A stretch of DNA of 64,000 nucleotides from Berberis thunbergii. Taxonomy: Eukaryota > Streptophyta > Magnoliopsida > Ranunculales > Berberidaceae. Below, piece after piece: positions 9,956-20,328 of this stretch. A program made the position numbers and the translations under genes. The stretch lies in the NCBI GenBank assembly GCA_003290165.1, contig QNQO01006955.1:1-64000 (forward strand), written 5' to 3'. Each line of letters opens with the position of its first letter. Within the stretch, counting starts at the first letter, position 1. Under the pieces are notes generated by a model. It saw nothing but the letters and a program-made list of their open reading frames with translations. It ran no database searches and was not told the origin of the DNA.

Positions 9956-11182
9956 ATGACAAGGGATTATCCAGCCTATTTTTCCGAGCAAGTCAATTCA
10001 TTTTATGACATGCGACGACCTGAGTATGATCCATATTTAGATTATTACCCAGGTCTAGCTTATCATTCTGACTTATCATGGGCTCATGGTCAGTACCATG
10101 AAGGCCCTCTAGACACTCCTCAGACTCCTCAAGCTTTCATTCCTAATAATGAGTTAGAGGATATCATGAAAATTTTTATAGAGCGAACAGGAGAAGTGCT
10201 TGAGCAAAATTCTCATAATATCACAGATTTGACAACTATTTTTCAACAAAACTCTCAAGCTATCCGGAAACTTGAGATGACTATGAGTCAGATAGTTGAG
10301 TCACTTCCTGAGATAGAGTCAGAAAAATTCCCTAGTGACTCATTTATTGATGAACCTGTCGATTCTGGGACACTACAGACATCTCCTTCCCATGTTGACT
10401 CATGCCTCCCTAGTGACTCATACATCGAATCAAACTGTGAACATTCTTTAGAGTCTCCCCTTGACTGTTTAGAGGCTTGTTTGACTCAATTTAGTTTAGA
10501 CTTTGATGTTGATGATTCCATTAGGGAAGTCAATGATTTGCTTGACTCAGTTCCTATTGTGGATCCTATTTATAAATGGACGTCTAAAGTGAAGCCTCTT
10601 CCTCTCAGTGAGTCAAAACTAGTCCCATCAGTTGAGCCACCTGAGCTTGACCTTAAACAATTACCTGACACCCTCAGGTATGCATTTTCAGGTGATGAGT
10701 TGTCTAGACCAATATCTCTATATGATTCATGTGATGAGCCTGTACCACCTGATATATCCATCGTCTCATCTACTTGCATCACAGTCCCATTTACTAAGGC
10801 TACTTTCACCGATCCCTTGTGTTGTATTGAGGATTTCAGTTTTCACCATCCTGTTGTGAAAATTATCCAATCATCCGATTTGGAACCAGACATAGGATGT
10901 TCCCTTTTTGGAGCACGCAAGGATCATCTGTTGTGTATGACTACTCGTCACTTTTGGAATGTCCTAGTGTATTTGGTGCCCCATGTGATTGCTATATTTT
11001 GGTGGACTGATCCTCAACTGTTCAGGTTGTTGATATACGACCATGGACTAAGTGTTTGTCATGTTCTTCCTCTCCACTATTTGATACACCATTTTTTAGG
11101 AAGAATATTTGTCGGGCTGATGACGGTAAACCAAGCGCTCCTAGGAGGCAGCCTAGCTTTAGTTGTATGTCTTTGCTGTTAG
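9956..11182 (+). CDS. Athila-derived Gag-like open frame, 408 codons
   Basis: An uninterrupted frame from ATG 9956 to TAG 11180-11182. Residues 65-110 resemble the glutamine- and asparagine-rich coiled region of Athila Gag (LEDIMKIFIERTGE, IRKLEMTMSQIVE). Residues 205-240 resemble the linker just before Athila RT (SVEPPELDLKQLPDTLRYAF). The middle is rich in acidic residues, Ser and Pro with repeats of P-S-D-S, and the last 90 residues are hydrophobic and Cys-rich. No zinc knuckle, no protease motif and no polymerase are present. It looks like a gag start fused to a pre-RT linker by internal deletion. Whether it is translated is unknown. The open length in such decayed surroundings is notable. 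Confidence 0.6.
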   Translation: MTRDYPAYFSEQVNSFYDMRRPEYDPYLDYYPGLAYHSDLSWAHGQYHEGPLDTPQTPQAFIPNNELEDIMKIFIERTGEVLEQNSHNITDLTTIFQQNSQAIRKLEMTMSQIVESLPEIESEKFPSDSFIDEPVDSGTLQTSPSHVDSCLPSDSYIESNCEHSLESPLDCLEACLTQFSLDFDVDDSIREVNDLLDSVPIVDPIYKWTSKVKPLPLSESKLVPSVEPPELDLKQLPDTLRYAFSGDELSRPISLYDSCDEPVPPDISIVSSTCITVPFTKATFTDPLCCIEDFSFHHPVVKIIQSSDLEPDIGCSLFGARKDHLLCMTTRHFWNVLVYLVPHVIAIFWWTDPQLFRLLIYDHGLSVCHVLPLHYLIHHFLGRIFVGLMTVNQALLGGSLALVVCLCC

Positions 11183-12807
11183 TCTGGATTGATTTTCGAG
11201 TACCCTATTTAGTTGTGTTTCACTCATACTAGTTAGCTCCGTAACAGTTTTGACTTCCAACTTGCTTTTTTTTTAGTTTTCTTTGTTAGTGTCGAGTCTG
11301 CATTTTATCGATTTTTAATGAAAACTCCATGATTCTTATGTTTATGAGCCTCATTGATGGATGACTTCTTGGAAATTGGTAAAATCTTCACCGCGGTAAT
11401 ACTGTTCTAACCTCCTCTCATGTACTTACTTCATTCATTTGTCAGAATTATTTTGTTAAACATTGAGGACAATGTTTGGATTAGGTTTGGGGGTAGGGTT
11501 CATGAATCGGTGAATTTTTCGTTTTTTTTGTAGTGTTTTCTTTTCTTATTCTTAAAAAAAAAAAAAATCTTTCAAAACAATTTGGTCTTTTGTGAAAATG
11601 GATTTTAAATGTTTTATGCTCAAGAAAATGCAAGCCAACTTGACATATTGGTATATTGATAAAGACTGAAAGTTTAGTATGATCCTTAAGCTAGATCTGG
11701 TTCATAAGATTTTTCAACTCGATTATCTTTGCACCATGAGCCATGTTAGCATAACTTGAAGTTGATGAGTGAAATATATACTAGAAAACCTTAGAATAAT
11801 AGTGGAGACTTAACCCTGAAAGTTTTGAGCCATTCTATTTTTCTGAGGGTTATACATAAACTCTGATTTTTCTTGAGTCCGTATTATCTCGTTGATGATC
11901 TCATTATTCTCATTTTTCTGATCAATTGTTTTGGGAATGACATAAAAATTGAATTATTACGCTAGAACTTCTTGGCTTATTCAATTGAGATGTCATAATA
12001 CTGACTCGAACTTAGGAAATGATCTAGGCATTTTTTTCTTTAGACCATTAACTAGCCTTTTAACTTACCCATAACATTGACATTTTTTGTAGCCTTTTGA
12101 GCCTTAGATTAACTTTTATTTGTTAAACCATTAACCTTTACCCAACTTTTCTGGGAATGTGTATGGATGAATATACTTGGTGTAAAAAGGGCATGAAAGA
12201 GCAAAATATGAGATATTTCATAAATCCTCTATGAAAGAGAAAAAAAAAAACGAAAGAAAAGAAAGCAGAAAAAGAATGTGAATGAGGATAAAGATGTGAG
12301 AATGAAGAAAAAAATTGATGGTGCGCAACATTGATTTATTCTTGACAACCCTAATTGCTCGTTAAATGGGTGTATACATTCCTAGAAATTTTTGTTAGAA
12401 TCCTTTGACATTTCTTATTAACCATTACCCGAGCCCCGTTACAACCCAACAAAGTCCTAGTTAATCTTAGGTAAAGGTTGGTTTCGTAGATGTGGAGATT
12501 TAATAACCAAGACCTATGGTGTTTGATTCAACATTCCCAAAAGTAATTGATATTCCTATCCATGAGATCATGTTCATTCCATTCTTGAAAAGTTCGTTCT
12601 TCGTATTACTATATGTGAGATGATTGTTTTCCATTATTTACTCTTTTCCTCACATATAAACTGAGTGAAATACCAAATCTCTGAGTGCTTTATTGTGAGT
12701 GACATAAGAGGTTTGAAGTCAAAACAAACTTTCTACAGGAGATTTAGTCATTGTTTTACTCTGAAATGAAAAGTTATGTTGACAGTGCTATCCACACAGG
12801 TGTTGGT
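11183..12807 (+). other. Untranslated 3' region of the Athila-like element
   Basis: No gene. It begins just after CCAAGCGCTCCTAGGAGGC (11131-11149), a conserved word at the end of Athila pol. GACAATGTTTGGATTAGG and GTTTGGGGGTAGGG (11484-11499) are the Athila post-pol signature. The rest is AT-rich with phrases common in Athila tails. The expected 3' LTR is missing. Confidence 0.55.
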
Positions 12808-14995
12808 AAACATTCCCTCCAAACCCAATTTTTCGCTAAATTGATTTAACAATGAAATTATTTTTATGGCCACAAAATACATGTTCCTTGGTAATTATGG
12901 CAACATCTGAAATGAAATATTTTGTTGCTAAAGAAGACTAATTTTAACAACAACTAACTTTTCTTGTTAACGAATATTAAATCTTATTCATCCCTCTTTA
13001 GTAAGGAAATATGTTTTCCTAGACAATAATCACATTATTAGTAATGATTCGGTTCGTTGATAATGATTGATAATTTTTTCATTAAGTTTTTTCTTGTTAA
13101 AGCTCGTTTATTAATTCATAGCAATAAAGTAATATTTCGTTGAGAATTGTCACACTATTGGCAACATTTTTTATTTTGTTGGAAACAATATCTTTTTAAT
13201 GAAATCTTTGTAGCTATGAAATAAGATTTTGTTGGTAATTATAACATTGTTCGTAACAAATTGTTTTCTATGTAAAAACTGATAATTATTTTCATGAAAA
13301 TTTGTTTCTCATTAAAGTTCACTAACTATTTTATAGCGACAAGTCATTATTTTGTTGGAAATTGGTATACTCACTACAAAAAATGTTTTAGTTACTAACA
13401 ACTTTTATTTTCCTTGTTAATATGTTATTATTTCTAACAAAATTAAATTTCATTGAAAAAGCCATAGAGTTGTCACTTTTTGTAACAAAATCTATTTTGT
13501 TGGCAACTTTTCTTTGTAAAGAGATGGCAAAAAATATTTATTCCAAAACCAATTTCCCACCAATATTATTTAGCAACAAAATATTTCTTTTTCAACGAAA
13601 GTTTAGTTTGTTAGTTATAATGACGTCATTTACAATAAATTATTTCAATCCTAATAAATATTAATATTATTGACAAACATTTTCTTAGTAAATGAACTAT
13701 AACACTTGTTCGTGTCTCTTCAACAATGAAACTAAATTTTCTCTAGTTAATTACCACGTTATTGCAACGATTTATTTGGTTACTTATAATGAATTTTTTT
13801 CATGAAATATTTTTATATTTAAAGCTCCTAGCTTCTTTATAGTTGAAAAATATCAATTCGTTGAAATTTTTTATTAGTAGCATTGATATTATTTCATCTG
13901 AAAAATCAAATAAAATTTATTTAACAATACAACATTATTTTACTGTTAATTATAATATTAATGATAACAATTTATTTCGTTGCTAAATATTGATAAAACT
14001 TCCATGAACATTTTTCTTATTAAGGCTCATTTTCTTATTTACAACAATTTAATTTTATTTCATTGGGGATATAACCAATTTCAATAACATATAGCATTGA
14101 AATGTTATTACTATTTTGTTGCTAATTATAATGGTGTTACTGTGAAATTTTTTTCATTGCTAAAAGTGGTAGATATTTAACATAAATCTTATAATCGTGA
14201 AAATATTGAGTTCTGATTCATAGTGACGAAATATTATATATTGGTCTCTATTATATACGTAGCAATGATTTTTTATTGCAAAAAATGAGTAATTTGATTT
14301 AATAAGCTATAAAGTTGTTTCACACAACACAATTATTCAAATAGCTCAATTGGTAAATATTGCAACAGATTTTACTATAGGTCAGGAGTTCGATTCTTGT
14401 TGAGCCTAAAAATAAATATATTATATATGGAATTCCATAGTGGAGTCTTATCATCAAGAGTGGTGTCCTTAGAGTTTGGGAGGTAGTGGGTGATGTCCTT
14501 AGAGTTTGGGACCTAGATTAGGTCGTCTCTTAGACAACTTTAATATATCATTTTTTTATTGAAAATAATTTCATTGGTAATTGGTAACGATACCGATGAC
14601 AACTTTCATTGATATTCATGCATTTTACCAACGAAAAAGTTCTATGATAAAGGTTGTTACCTTTGCCAACGGCAATTTTCCTTGATGATTTTAAGATTTT
14701 TCGAGAAAAATTTTGTAGGTAAATAAAATAGTTCTTGCAACAAACAATTTGTTGGTAACGATATTTGATTTTTACCAACGAATTTCCTTGGTAGTTGTCA
14801 ATATTACCAACAAAATATTTTCTTGACTTAGCATCCCTTTTACCAACAAAAACTGTAATTCCTTGGCAAATACCTTTAGCTACGGGGATGCTTCCAGGAA
14901 CCCACCAACAATTTTTTTTCCTTGTTAAAAGTAGTTTTCAACAAAATTTTGAGTTTTGTCAAGGACATTTTTTTTTGAAAAATGCTTTAATTGTT
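12808..14995. repeat. CACTA subterminal repeat region with a second left terminus
   Basis: CACTACAAAAAATG at 13372 opens a stretch that matches 6956-7123 and then 12803 onward (for example TTGAAAAAGCCATA with TTGAAAAAACCATA, and CCAAAACCAATTTCCC with CCAAACCCAATTTTTC). This is a second copy of the same family's left end lying inside the first. The rest is dense in AACAAAAT.TT and CCTTGTTA words. No coding region is recognised. Confidence 0.6.
14330..14545 (+). mobile_element. tRNA-derived SINE-like sequence
   Basis: TAGCTCAATTGGTAAA (14343) resembles an RNA polymerase III A box and GAGTTCGATTC (14386) a B box, 40-odd bases apart as in tRNA-derived SINEs. After them comes a body in which GTGTCCTTAGAGTTTGGGA is present twice. 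No clear target duplication or poly-A end was found, so the limits are approximate. Confidence 0.5.
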
Positions 14996-15481
14996 GTAGT
15001 GCATGCTGATATTTGTAAGTGTCTATACCCTGCTGTAATGCCTATTGTGCCGATGCTTAAGAGCTTGCTTGCATCGTGAGTTTGATGGTGCTTTGAGATG
15101 ACTCACACCTACAGATATTGTGGACGCTATTGCATATGGCAAGTTTGCTGAGGTGCGGTGAGCTCCCGCATGCGTTTTCCACTACAGAGTGCAGTAAGAC
15201 GGGTCCCAGAGGACGTGCTAGGGAGATTACTCACTTTCTCTCCTAGCGCGCTTGAGTTTGATTTGTGTTAGTTTGGTTGTGTTAGGCCACTTGTTTGAGA
15301 CATTAGAGTTTGTATCCTGCCAGATGGCACTCCATTGGGATACAAACAAGCCCGAAGTGATATTGGTGCATGTTGTCGGATGTGTATGGGTGAGACACAT
15401 TCGTAGGGTATGCAGATACCTACGACATGAGACACTTACGTAGGAATTTATTATGAGACACTTACAAGTTTGCGACATTAC

Positions 15482-16215
15482 TGTACTTGTTTTTGACTGA
15501 TTGGCAGGGAGATATCCCTAACCTCACTAATAGTTTATGAAGGTACATGACTTACCTTGAAATATGTGAACTTTGCTTTTAAGGTGATATGATGAGTTCC
15601 TTATGAAGCCAGTTATACTATACTTTTGATAGTTCAAATGGTTTCCATGATGTATGAATCAGCATCGATTTTACTTGGTTTCGGGATGCATGATTGTATA
15701 GATATAAGAACCTTTATGGTTGTGACACTAGCAAAATGTGGTATGTTCACCTAGATGGGAAAACTAAGTCATTGCTTTGGGATGTTTAGCCTGATGCAAT
15801 AGGTCGCTCCCAAGAGTTGGTTTCAACTTGATTGCCATACTTGGGAGGCTTTGTAAGTTTACGATATTAATGTATTTGTTTTTTGACTGATTGATAGGGA
15901 GGTAAGCCTATTAATAGTTTATGCAGGTACATGGTTTATCTTGGAATAGGTGAACCTAACGTTTAAAGTGATATGATGTGTTCCTTATGAAGCCAGTTAT
16001 ACTATACTTTTGATAGTTCTAATGGTTTCCATGATGTATTAATTAGTATGAATTTTGTTTGGCTTCGTGATGCAAAATTGTATAGAGGAATGAACCCTTT
16101 TGGTTGTGACACTAACAGCATGTGGTATGTTCACCTAGATGGGAAAACTAAAACCATTGCTTTGGGTGGTTGAGTCTAATTCAATGGGTCATTCCCGAGG
16201 AGTTTGGTTTATTCT
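15482..16215 (+). repeat. Two-copy tandem repeat, period 389 bp
   Basis: TGTACTTGTTTTTGACTGAT at 15482 recurs as TGTATTTGTTTTTTGACTG at 15871. Both copies contain CCTTATGAAGCCAGTTATAC, GTATGTTCACCTAGATGGGA and CATTGCTTTGGG. They differ by scattered substitutions and short gaps. Confidence 0.88.
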
Positions 16216-16498
16216 ACGACATGAGTTTTTTCGAGTGTTGTACATATGCTAGTAGAAGTATGTGTATATGTAGTCATGAATATGATCATTTTCATAAATT
16301 GATGGATAGATTGATGACTTGGATTATGGCGTGTTGATTGAAAATCTTAACCATATGTGAAATGTCTTCTATTTTATCTTGCATTTCGAGCAATAGTTGT
16401 ATCTAGGTTTATTTCTGATATATTTATTTGATACTTTATAGCCTCATCATGGAATCCTAGAGTTGTGTATTATTGTTATGTATTGTTGGTCTGCTAAT

Positions 16499-16565
16499 TT
16501 GCTTGGAGGACCAAAATCCATGTAGCCGACCCCGAAAATCTCGGGAATGGGCTTCGATGATGATG
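16499..16565 (+). mobile_element. 5'-truncated retroposon tail with a 17-bp target duplication
   Basis: A 67-bp insert containing CATGTAGCCGACCCCGAAAA and GGGCTTCGATGATGATG. It is flanked on both sides by ATTGTTGGTCTGCTAAT (16482-16498 and 16566-16582). The TGTAGCCGACCCC word and trinucleotide-repeat tail are typical of the 3' ends of Au-type SINEs and RTE LINEs in plants. The long exact duplication marks LINE-type insertion. Confidence 0.75.
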
Positions 16566-16829
16566 ATTGTTGGTCTGCTAATACCAGCTAGCGCTGACCC
16601 GTTTGCTTGTTTTGTGGTAAATGGGTGTACCCCCCACTTGGGTACAGGAGGTGTTGTCGTTGGTGGTGGTGCAACAGGTGGAGCTGGGTTGTCGTTGCTC
16701 GTATTTTAGGATGGCGAGTTAGCTCATTTTATTGGATTGCATGTATGAATTTTTATGTAATTTATTTTTAAAAAAATTCAGGGTTGTGCCGCGTATCAAT
16801 TTTCAGTGTATCAAGAATCGGGCGTGACA

Positions 16830-17264
16830 GAGATGATGAGAAATGGACAAATTTCTAAGGTTTAGGGCTCAAGTAGCTATCTGGTTGGTAAGGAGGTAAG
16901 TTCTCTAGAGAGAGAGAAGGATAGAGATGAAAATTCGGGCATTTCGTTTTCGCCTCGCGACTTTTGAAGATGACATTTATGGTGAAATACTGTAGACCAA
17001 GTCATGACCAACAGAGTCAGGCACGCGATTTCCGCCTTTGCCTAAAGCTATATTTGAAGGATTCCTTGAATCTTGCATTGTCTCGGTCCTAGGTATAACA
17101 ACCAATCTGTCTAGTTTCTACTTGGCCATCTCCAAAGTACGCATGGTCTAAGGGCATCAATAGGTGCCTATTATTAATTTTTTGGATGTCAGGCATAGAT
17201 TTCCTTAAATATCTAATTCATACTGGACACCCTTTCATAATTTTATCTTTCAAGTTCTTAGAAG
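16830..17264. other. Unassigned sequence
   Basis: About 430 bases with no recognisable gene or element end. A short GAGAGAGAGAAGG run sits near 16905. Three-frame reading gives only short interrupted peptides. Confidence 0.5.
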
Positions 17265-17637
17265 CAAGGGTTGTGACTTCGTGTTTTCAAGATAATTTCG
17301 GTAATTTTATTTTAAGAAATATTTCGTTGTGCATAGAAAAACATAAAAATTTCAGTTGTAATTTGAAGTTATCAATATAATTTAAGCATTTTGAACTTTT
17401 ACGCACTACATAAAAAGTCCACAAGACTCATAATGCCATACAAACTATATATTGCATAAAAATCACATATATACCAAACTTTTAATATAAGCTAAGGTTA
17501 TAACGGGTTAAAATGTATAGAATTGAGATTGGCTTAATGAAATAAATAAGCATTTCGAATTTTGAAAGAAATTTCGGCAACTCTAAAACAAAATATTTCG
17601 TGAAATTTCAACATTTTTCGAGAAATCACATTCCTTA
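17265..17637. mobile_element. MITE with CAAGG ends, diverged copy
   Basis: CAAGGGTTGTGACTTCGTG through AGAAATCACATTCCTTAC matches the 2074-2447 element along its length, including TTTAAGAAATATTTCGTTG and CATACAAACTA. The flanks CTTAGAAG and CCTAAAAA are too diverged to call a duplication. Confidence 0.75.
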
Positions 17638-18029
17638 CCTAAAAAAAGTACTATGTGCAACATGGCACGAGCGGTGGGAAACTTCATAATAATAAAAAAA
17701 TGCACTTTCTAGATCATTGTAGAGATGTCAGTGTTTTAGGACCATCTCTTTAGGCGCAATCATCTAATCCACTCCCGTTATTGCATCAAGTCAATTGTAG
17801 TCACTATCACCGTGAAGCAACAATCATGAATCTCAAGGCTGATACAATCATTGAGACATTTGATGAATCTTCCAATGATGACAATGAGGTGTTAAGTAAA
17901 CTCAATGGAAAAATGGTATGATACCTAACATGTATACTGAGTATATTGTTGACATGATGGATGAGGGCAATCACAAGCATTTTATGGCTGTGTAAACTTC
18001 AATTGATTGAGAATATACATTTACATTAC
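17638..18029. other. Unassigned sequence upstream of copy B
   Basis: No element signature. A short open stretch on the plus strand (about 17827-17920, peptide containing FDESSNDDNEV) is not recognised and ends after about 30 codons. The equivalent part of copy A is replaced by the chromovirus LTR, so this is the only view of the ancestral left flank. Confidence 0.45.
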
Positions 18030-18181
18030 AAGGAAGTTGGATCGAATCGTACGCACAATATAACAGGTATCACAGGAATACCCATATCAAACATTATACA
18101 TAAGACAAGTTTTGAGTTGATTTTCTTAATCAACCAATCGAGACATGATCAACTGTTGAAATAAGGCAATCATGATACATG

Positions 18182-18265
18182 TTTTTTTTTTGGAAAGGCG
18201 AGCGTGCCGCCGGTGGGTAAAGAACCCAAGATGTGGGGGTCAAACCACCACAGCAAGCTACCATT
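18182..18265 (-). mobile_element. Short SINE-like retroposon, minus orientation
   Basis: An 84-bp insert beginning with a T run (the poly-A tail read backwards), flanked by an exact 17-bp duplication GGCAATCATGATACATG (18165-18181 and 18266-18282). On the minus strand it starts CAATGGTAGCTTGCTGTGG and carries GGTTTGACCCC, which resemble pol III A and B boxes. Copy A has only one flank and no insert, so the empty site is in the same window. Confidence 0.85.
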
Positions 18266-18282
18266 GGCAATCATGATACATG

Positions 18283-18301
18283 CTATATATATATATATAT
18301 T
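18283..18301. repeat. AT dinucleotide repeat
   Basis: CTATATATATATATATATAT run directly after the SINE target duplication. Copy A has no such run. Confidence 0.85.
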
Positions 18302-18423
18302 ATTGGTCGACAAAGATGTTGGTATGGGACAAACATATGTTTTTCTGCATAGACCTAAGAACAACATTTAAGTGAAAATGAGTATTCCTCACTAAGTATA
18401 CTACATTAAATAGTACATCTACT

Positions 18424-19189
18424 CAAGGATTGTGATTTCGTTTTTTGAGGTAATTTCAGGGAGTGGATTTTAAGAATTATTTCATGAAATATTTCGTTGT
18501 TTATCGAAAAACTAAAAAATTTTGGTTTTAATTTTGAAGCTAGCAATATAATTTAAGCATTTTAAACTCTTACTAACATAAAGAGTCTTACATGACTCAT
18601 AATGTTATACAAACTACATATTACATACACTTGTATACAAGGATTGTGATTTTGTTTTTCGAGATAATTTCGGTAAGTGGATTTTAAGAAATATTTCATT
18701 GTGTATAGAAAAAAAACCTAAAAGCTTTGGTTTTAATTTTCAAGCTATCAATATAATTTGAGCATTTTAAACTCTTACATACTACATAAAGAGTCTCACA
18801 TGACTCATAATGTCATACAAAATTCATATTGCATTAGAATCACTTGTATAACAAAATTTTAATATTAAAATAAGGTTATAACGGTTTAAAATGTACGGAA
18901 AATGAGATTAGTATAATGAAAGAAATAAATATTTTGAATTTCGAAAGAAATTTCAGTAATTCAAAAAACAACATTTCGTGAAAATTCGACATTGTTCGAG
19001 AAATCACTTCCTTGCTTGTATAACAAAATTTTAATACTAAATTAAGGTTATAACGATTTAAAATGTACGAAAAATGAGATTGGTCTAATGAAAGAAATAA
19101 ACATTTTGGATTTCGAAAGAAATTTTGGTAACTCCAAAAAAAGAAATATTTCATAAATTTTGGCATTTTTAGAGTAATAGCGTTCCTTG
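18424..19189. mobile_element. MITE with CAAGG ends, copy B, split by a sister copy
   Basis: The outer copy is 18424-18637 plus 19023-19189. It starts CAAGGATTGTGATTTCG and ends GCGTTCCTTG. ATCTACT flanks both sides (just before 18424 and at 19190-19196). It is orthologous to 2074-2447 in copy A. The join around 18637/19023 is exactly where the inner copy sits. Confidence 0.85.
18638..19014. mobile_element. Nested MITE of the same family
   Basis: A 377-bp full copy, CAAGGATTGTGATTTTG to ATCACTTCCTTG, flanked by exact CTTGTATA (18630-18637 and 19015-19022). Removing it and one flank restores a continuous outer MITE that matches this copy's own internal sequence around CACTTGTATAAC. The 8-bp duplication points to a hAT-type source. 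Confidence 0.9.
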
Positions 19190-19384
19190 ATCTACTGGTA
19201 GCTGAAATTTGTGTTATTTTCTTTTAAATATCCTTTGACTAAGATCACTTTTCATTACATTAATGTTTTTTTTGTAAATGAAAATCATGTTGTTAATCAA
19301 TAGTTGTGTGCAACAAAAATGACTAACTAAACCATGCGGTTAGTGAACTCATCCTTTGTTGGTAGTTGCTTTTCTGAGATCTTA

Positions 19385-19657
19385 TGGCGGTATTGGTCAC
19401 TCATTGGAATGGGTTTGACCTTGTAATGGTCATTACCATTACAATGGTTTAAGTCATTCTTTTGTTGGTTTGGTATAAAAATGAAGTAACGGGAAAGACC
19501 ATTACAAATTTCATTGTAATAGGCATTCCTTCACAAAACCCTATGAATGCTCATTACAATGGCCATTTGTATGGTCAACACTTCATTTGTCTTATTTATC
19601 GAACATAAATGCCTCCTTACCATCATAGATCCAAAATCCATGGTTGATAATTGAGGG
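19385..19657. mobile_element. Tourist-type MITE copy B, left part
   Basis: Begins GGCGGTATTGGTCACTC after TTA (19382-19384) and follows 2643 onward up to TTGATAATTGAGGG, where element 1 starts. The right part, with its own TTA, is at 29909-29979. Confidence 0.85.
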
Positions 19658-20328
19658 TGACACAATCGATTTTTGCTCCCTGTTTGACCTTTACCTGCTG
19701 ATCTGCACAAGGAACGCACGTGAACCACGAACCACCTTTGTGGTGGCCGATGACATTTCGATGCTAAAGTCAGACAAGGATCTGAGGAAAGATTTATGCA
19801 GTAAACAAGAAATTTTTAGCATACCTTAGTTTACCAACCTCATGTCTTATTTATATTGTTGGAGTCCCGGTTCAACTAGGCCATCAATGGCGTAGTTTAG
19901 GGAAGGAAATCTTCATGGAAATCCTTATCTAATTAGGAGTTGTCATATGGAGGGAAGTTTCCTTGTTAGACTTATGCTCCTAGATAGGTGAGAGATAGTT
20001 CCAAATCAGAATGTTGTTCATAGATGGAAGTTTCCATGTACTACGCGTACTCTGGTATTTTTTTCCTAGTTGGAAACAAGGTGCTGCAAGCTTGCCTGTT
20101 TTAAGCTGATCTCCGAGATACTTGCCTTAATAAGTCTTACAAGTATTGGGGATGGTTGTGAGACGTATGGGCTTATAGCATGCTGTAGTAATTTGGGTTC
20201 GTCTTGTGAACTAAGTTGTGCGAGCTTGAAGCCAGATCAGTGTTGGGCAAACGGTTGGGCCTATTATTCCTTGAGATCATCATGACACGTGTTTGGTGTA
20301 TAAGAGAGGACGTTTCGGTGTATCATCA
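19658..20328 (-). repeat. 3' LTR of element 1
   Basis: 671 bp. The plus strand reads TGACACAATCGATTTTTGC to GTATCATCA. It matches 29242-29908 along its length with visible substitutions and small gaps. A reversed TATA element (TTATTTATA, about 19847) lies at the same place as in the other LTR. The neighbouring purine-rich tract on the element strand is weak. Confidence 0.85.

Larger units (their letters stand above)
7124..12807 (+). mobile_element. Athila-like LTR retroelement, non-autonomous, 3' LTR not found
   Basis: Inserted in the CACTA element. The CACTA sequence stops near 7123 and resumes near 12803 with AGGTG on both sides, judged by aligning to the related end at 13372. Order: LTR, primer site, long leader, one 408-codon frame, the conserved GCGCTCCTAGGAGGCAGCC word, a G-rich tract (11484-11499) and a long untranslated tail like that of Athila elements. 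RT, RNase H and integrase are absent. No second LTR was recognised before 12807. Confidence 0.65.
6956..15001. mobile_element. CACTA (En/Spm)-type element, non-autonomous, with nested insertions
   Basis: The left end is CACTACAAGAAATC and the right end TTGTTGTAGTG. The flanking triplets are TAT and CAT, an imperfect 3-bp duplication. Subterminal parts (6956-7123 and 12808-14990) are full of short words such as CCAACAAAAT, TTTCCTTGTTAA and their complements, as is usual for CACTA elements. No transposase is visible. An Athila-like element occupies the left interior, and a second CACTA left terminus lies at 13372. An alternative is that the right end at 15001 belongs to the inner copy. Confidence 0.65.
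15002..16828 (+). repeat. Probable Tekay/Del-type LTR, right part
   Basis: The end reads GGGTTGTGCCGCGTATC, a run with GTGTATCAAGAATCGG, then GCGTGACA, which closely resembles the 3' ends of Tekay/Del LTRs. No initiator-tRNA primer site follows, so this is a solo LTR or a 3' LTR. Minus the CACTA insertion, the left and right parts give about 4.5 kb, in the range of long Tekay/Del LTRs. It holds a two-copy 389-bp repeat and a tiny retroposon. Reading frames here are not supported as genes. Confidence 0.55.
18030..19657 (+). repeat. Duplicated segment, copy B, left part
   Basis: It follows copy A (1770 onward) in order and orientation: AAGGAAGTTGGATCGAATCG, CCCATATCAAACATTATACA, MITE, then Tourist-type MITE. 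It stops at 19657, where element 1 is inserted, and resumes at 29909. Private insertions are a SINE at 18182 and a nested MITE at 18638. Confidence 0.85.

Noticed and set aside
12181..12300. A-rich block with GAAAGA words as a polypurine tract
   Set aside because: Not followed by an LTR start; ordinary A-rich untranslated sequence of the Athila-like element.
14343..14400. A tRNA gene
   Set aside because: Box A and box B words are present, but the sequence cannot form a proper acceptor stem and anticodon arm; fits a SINE head better.
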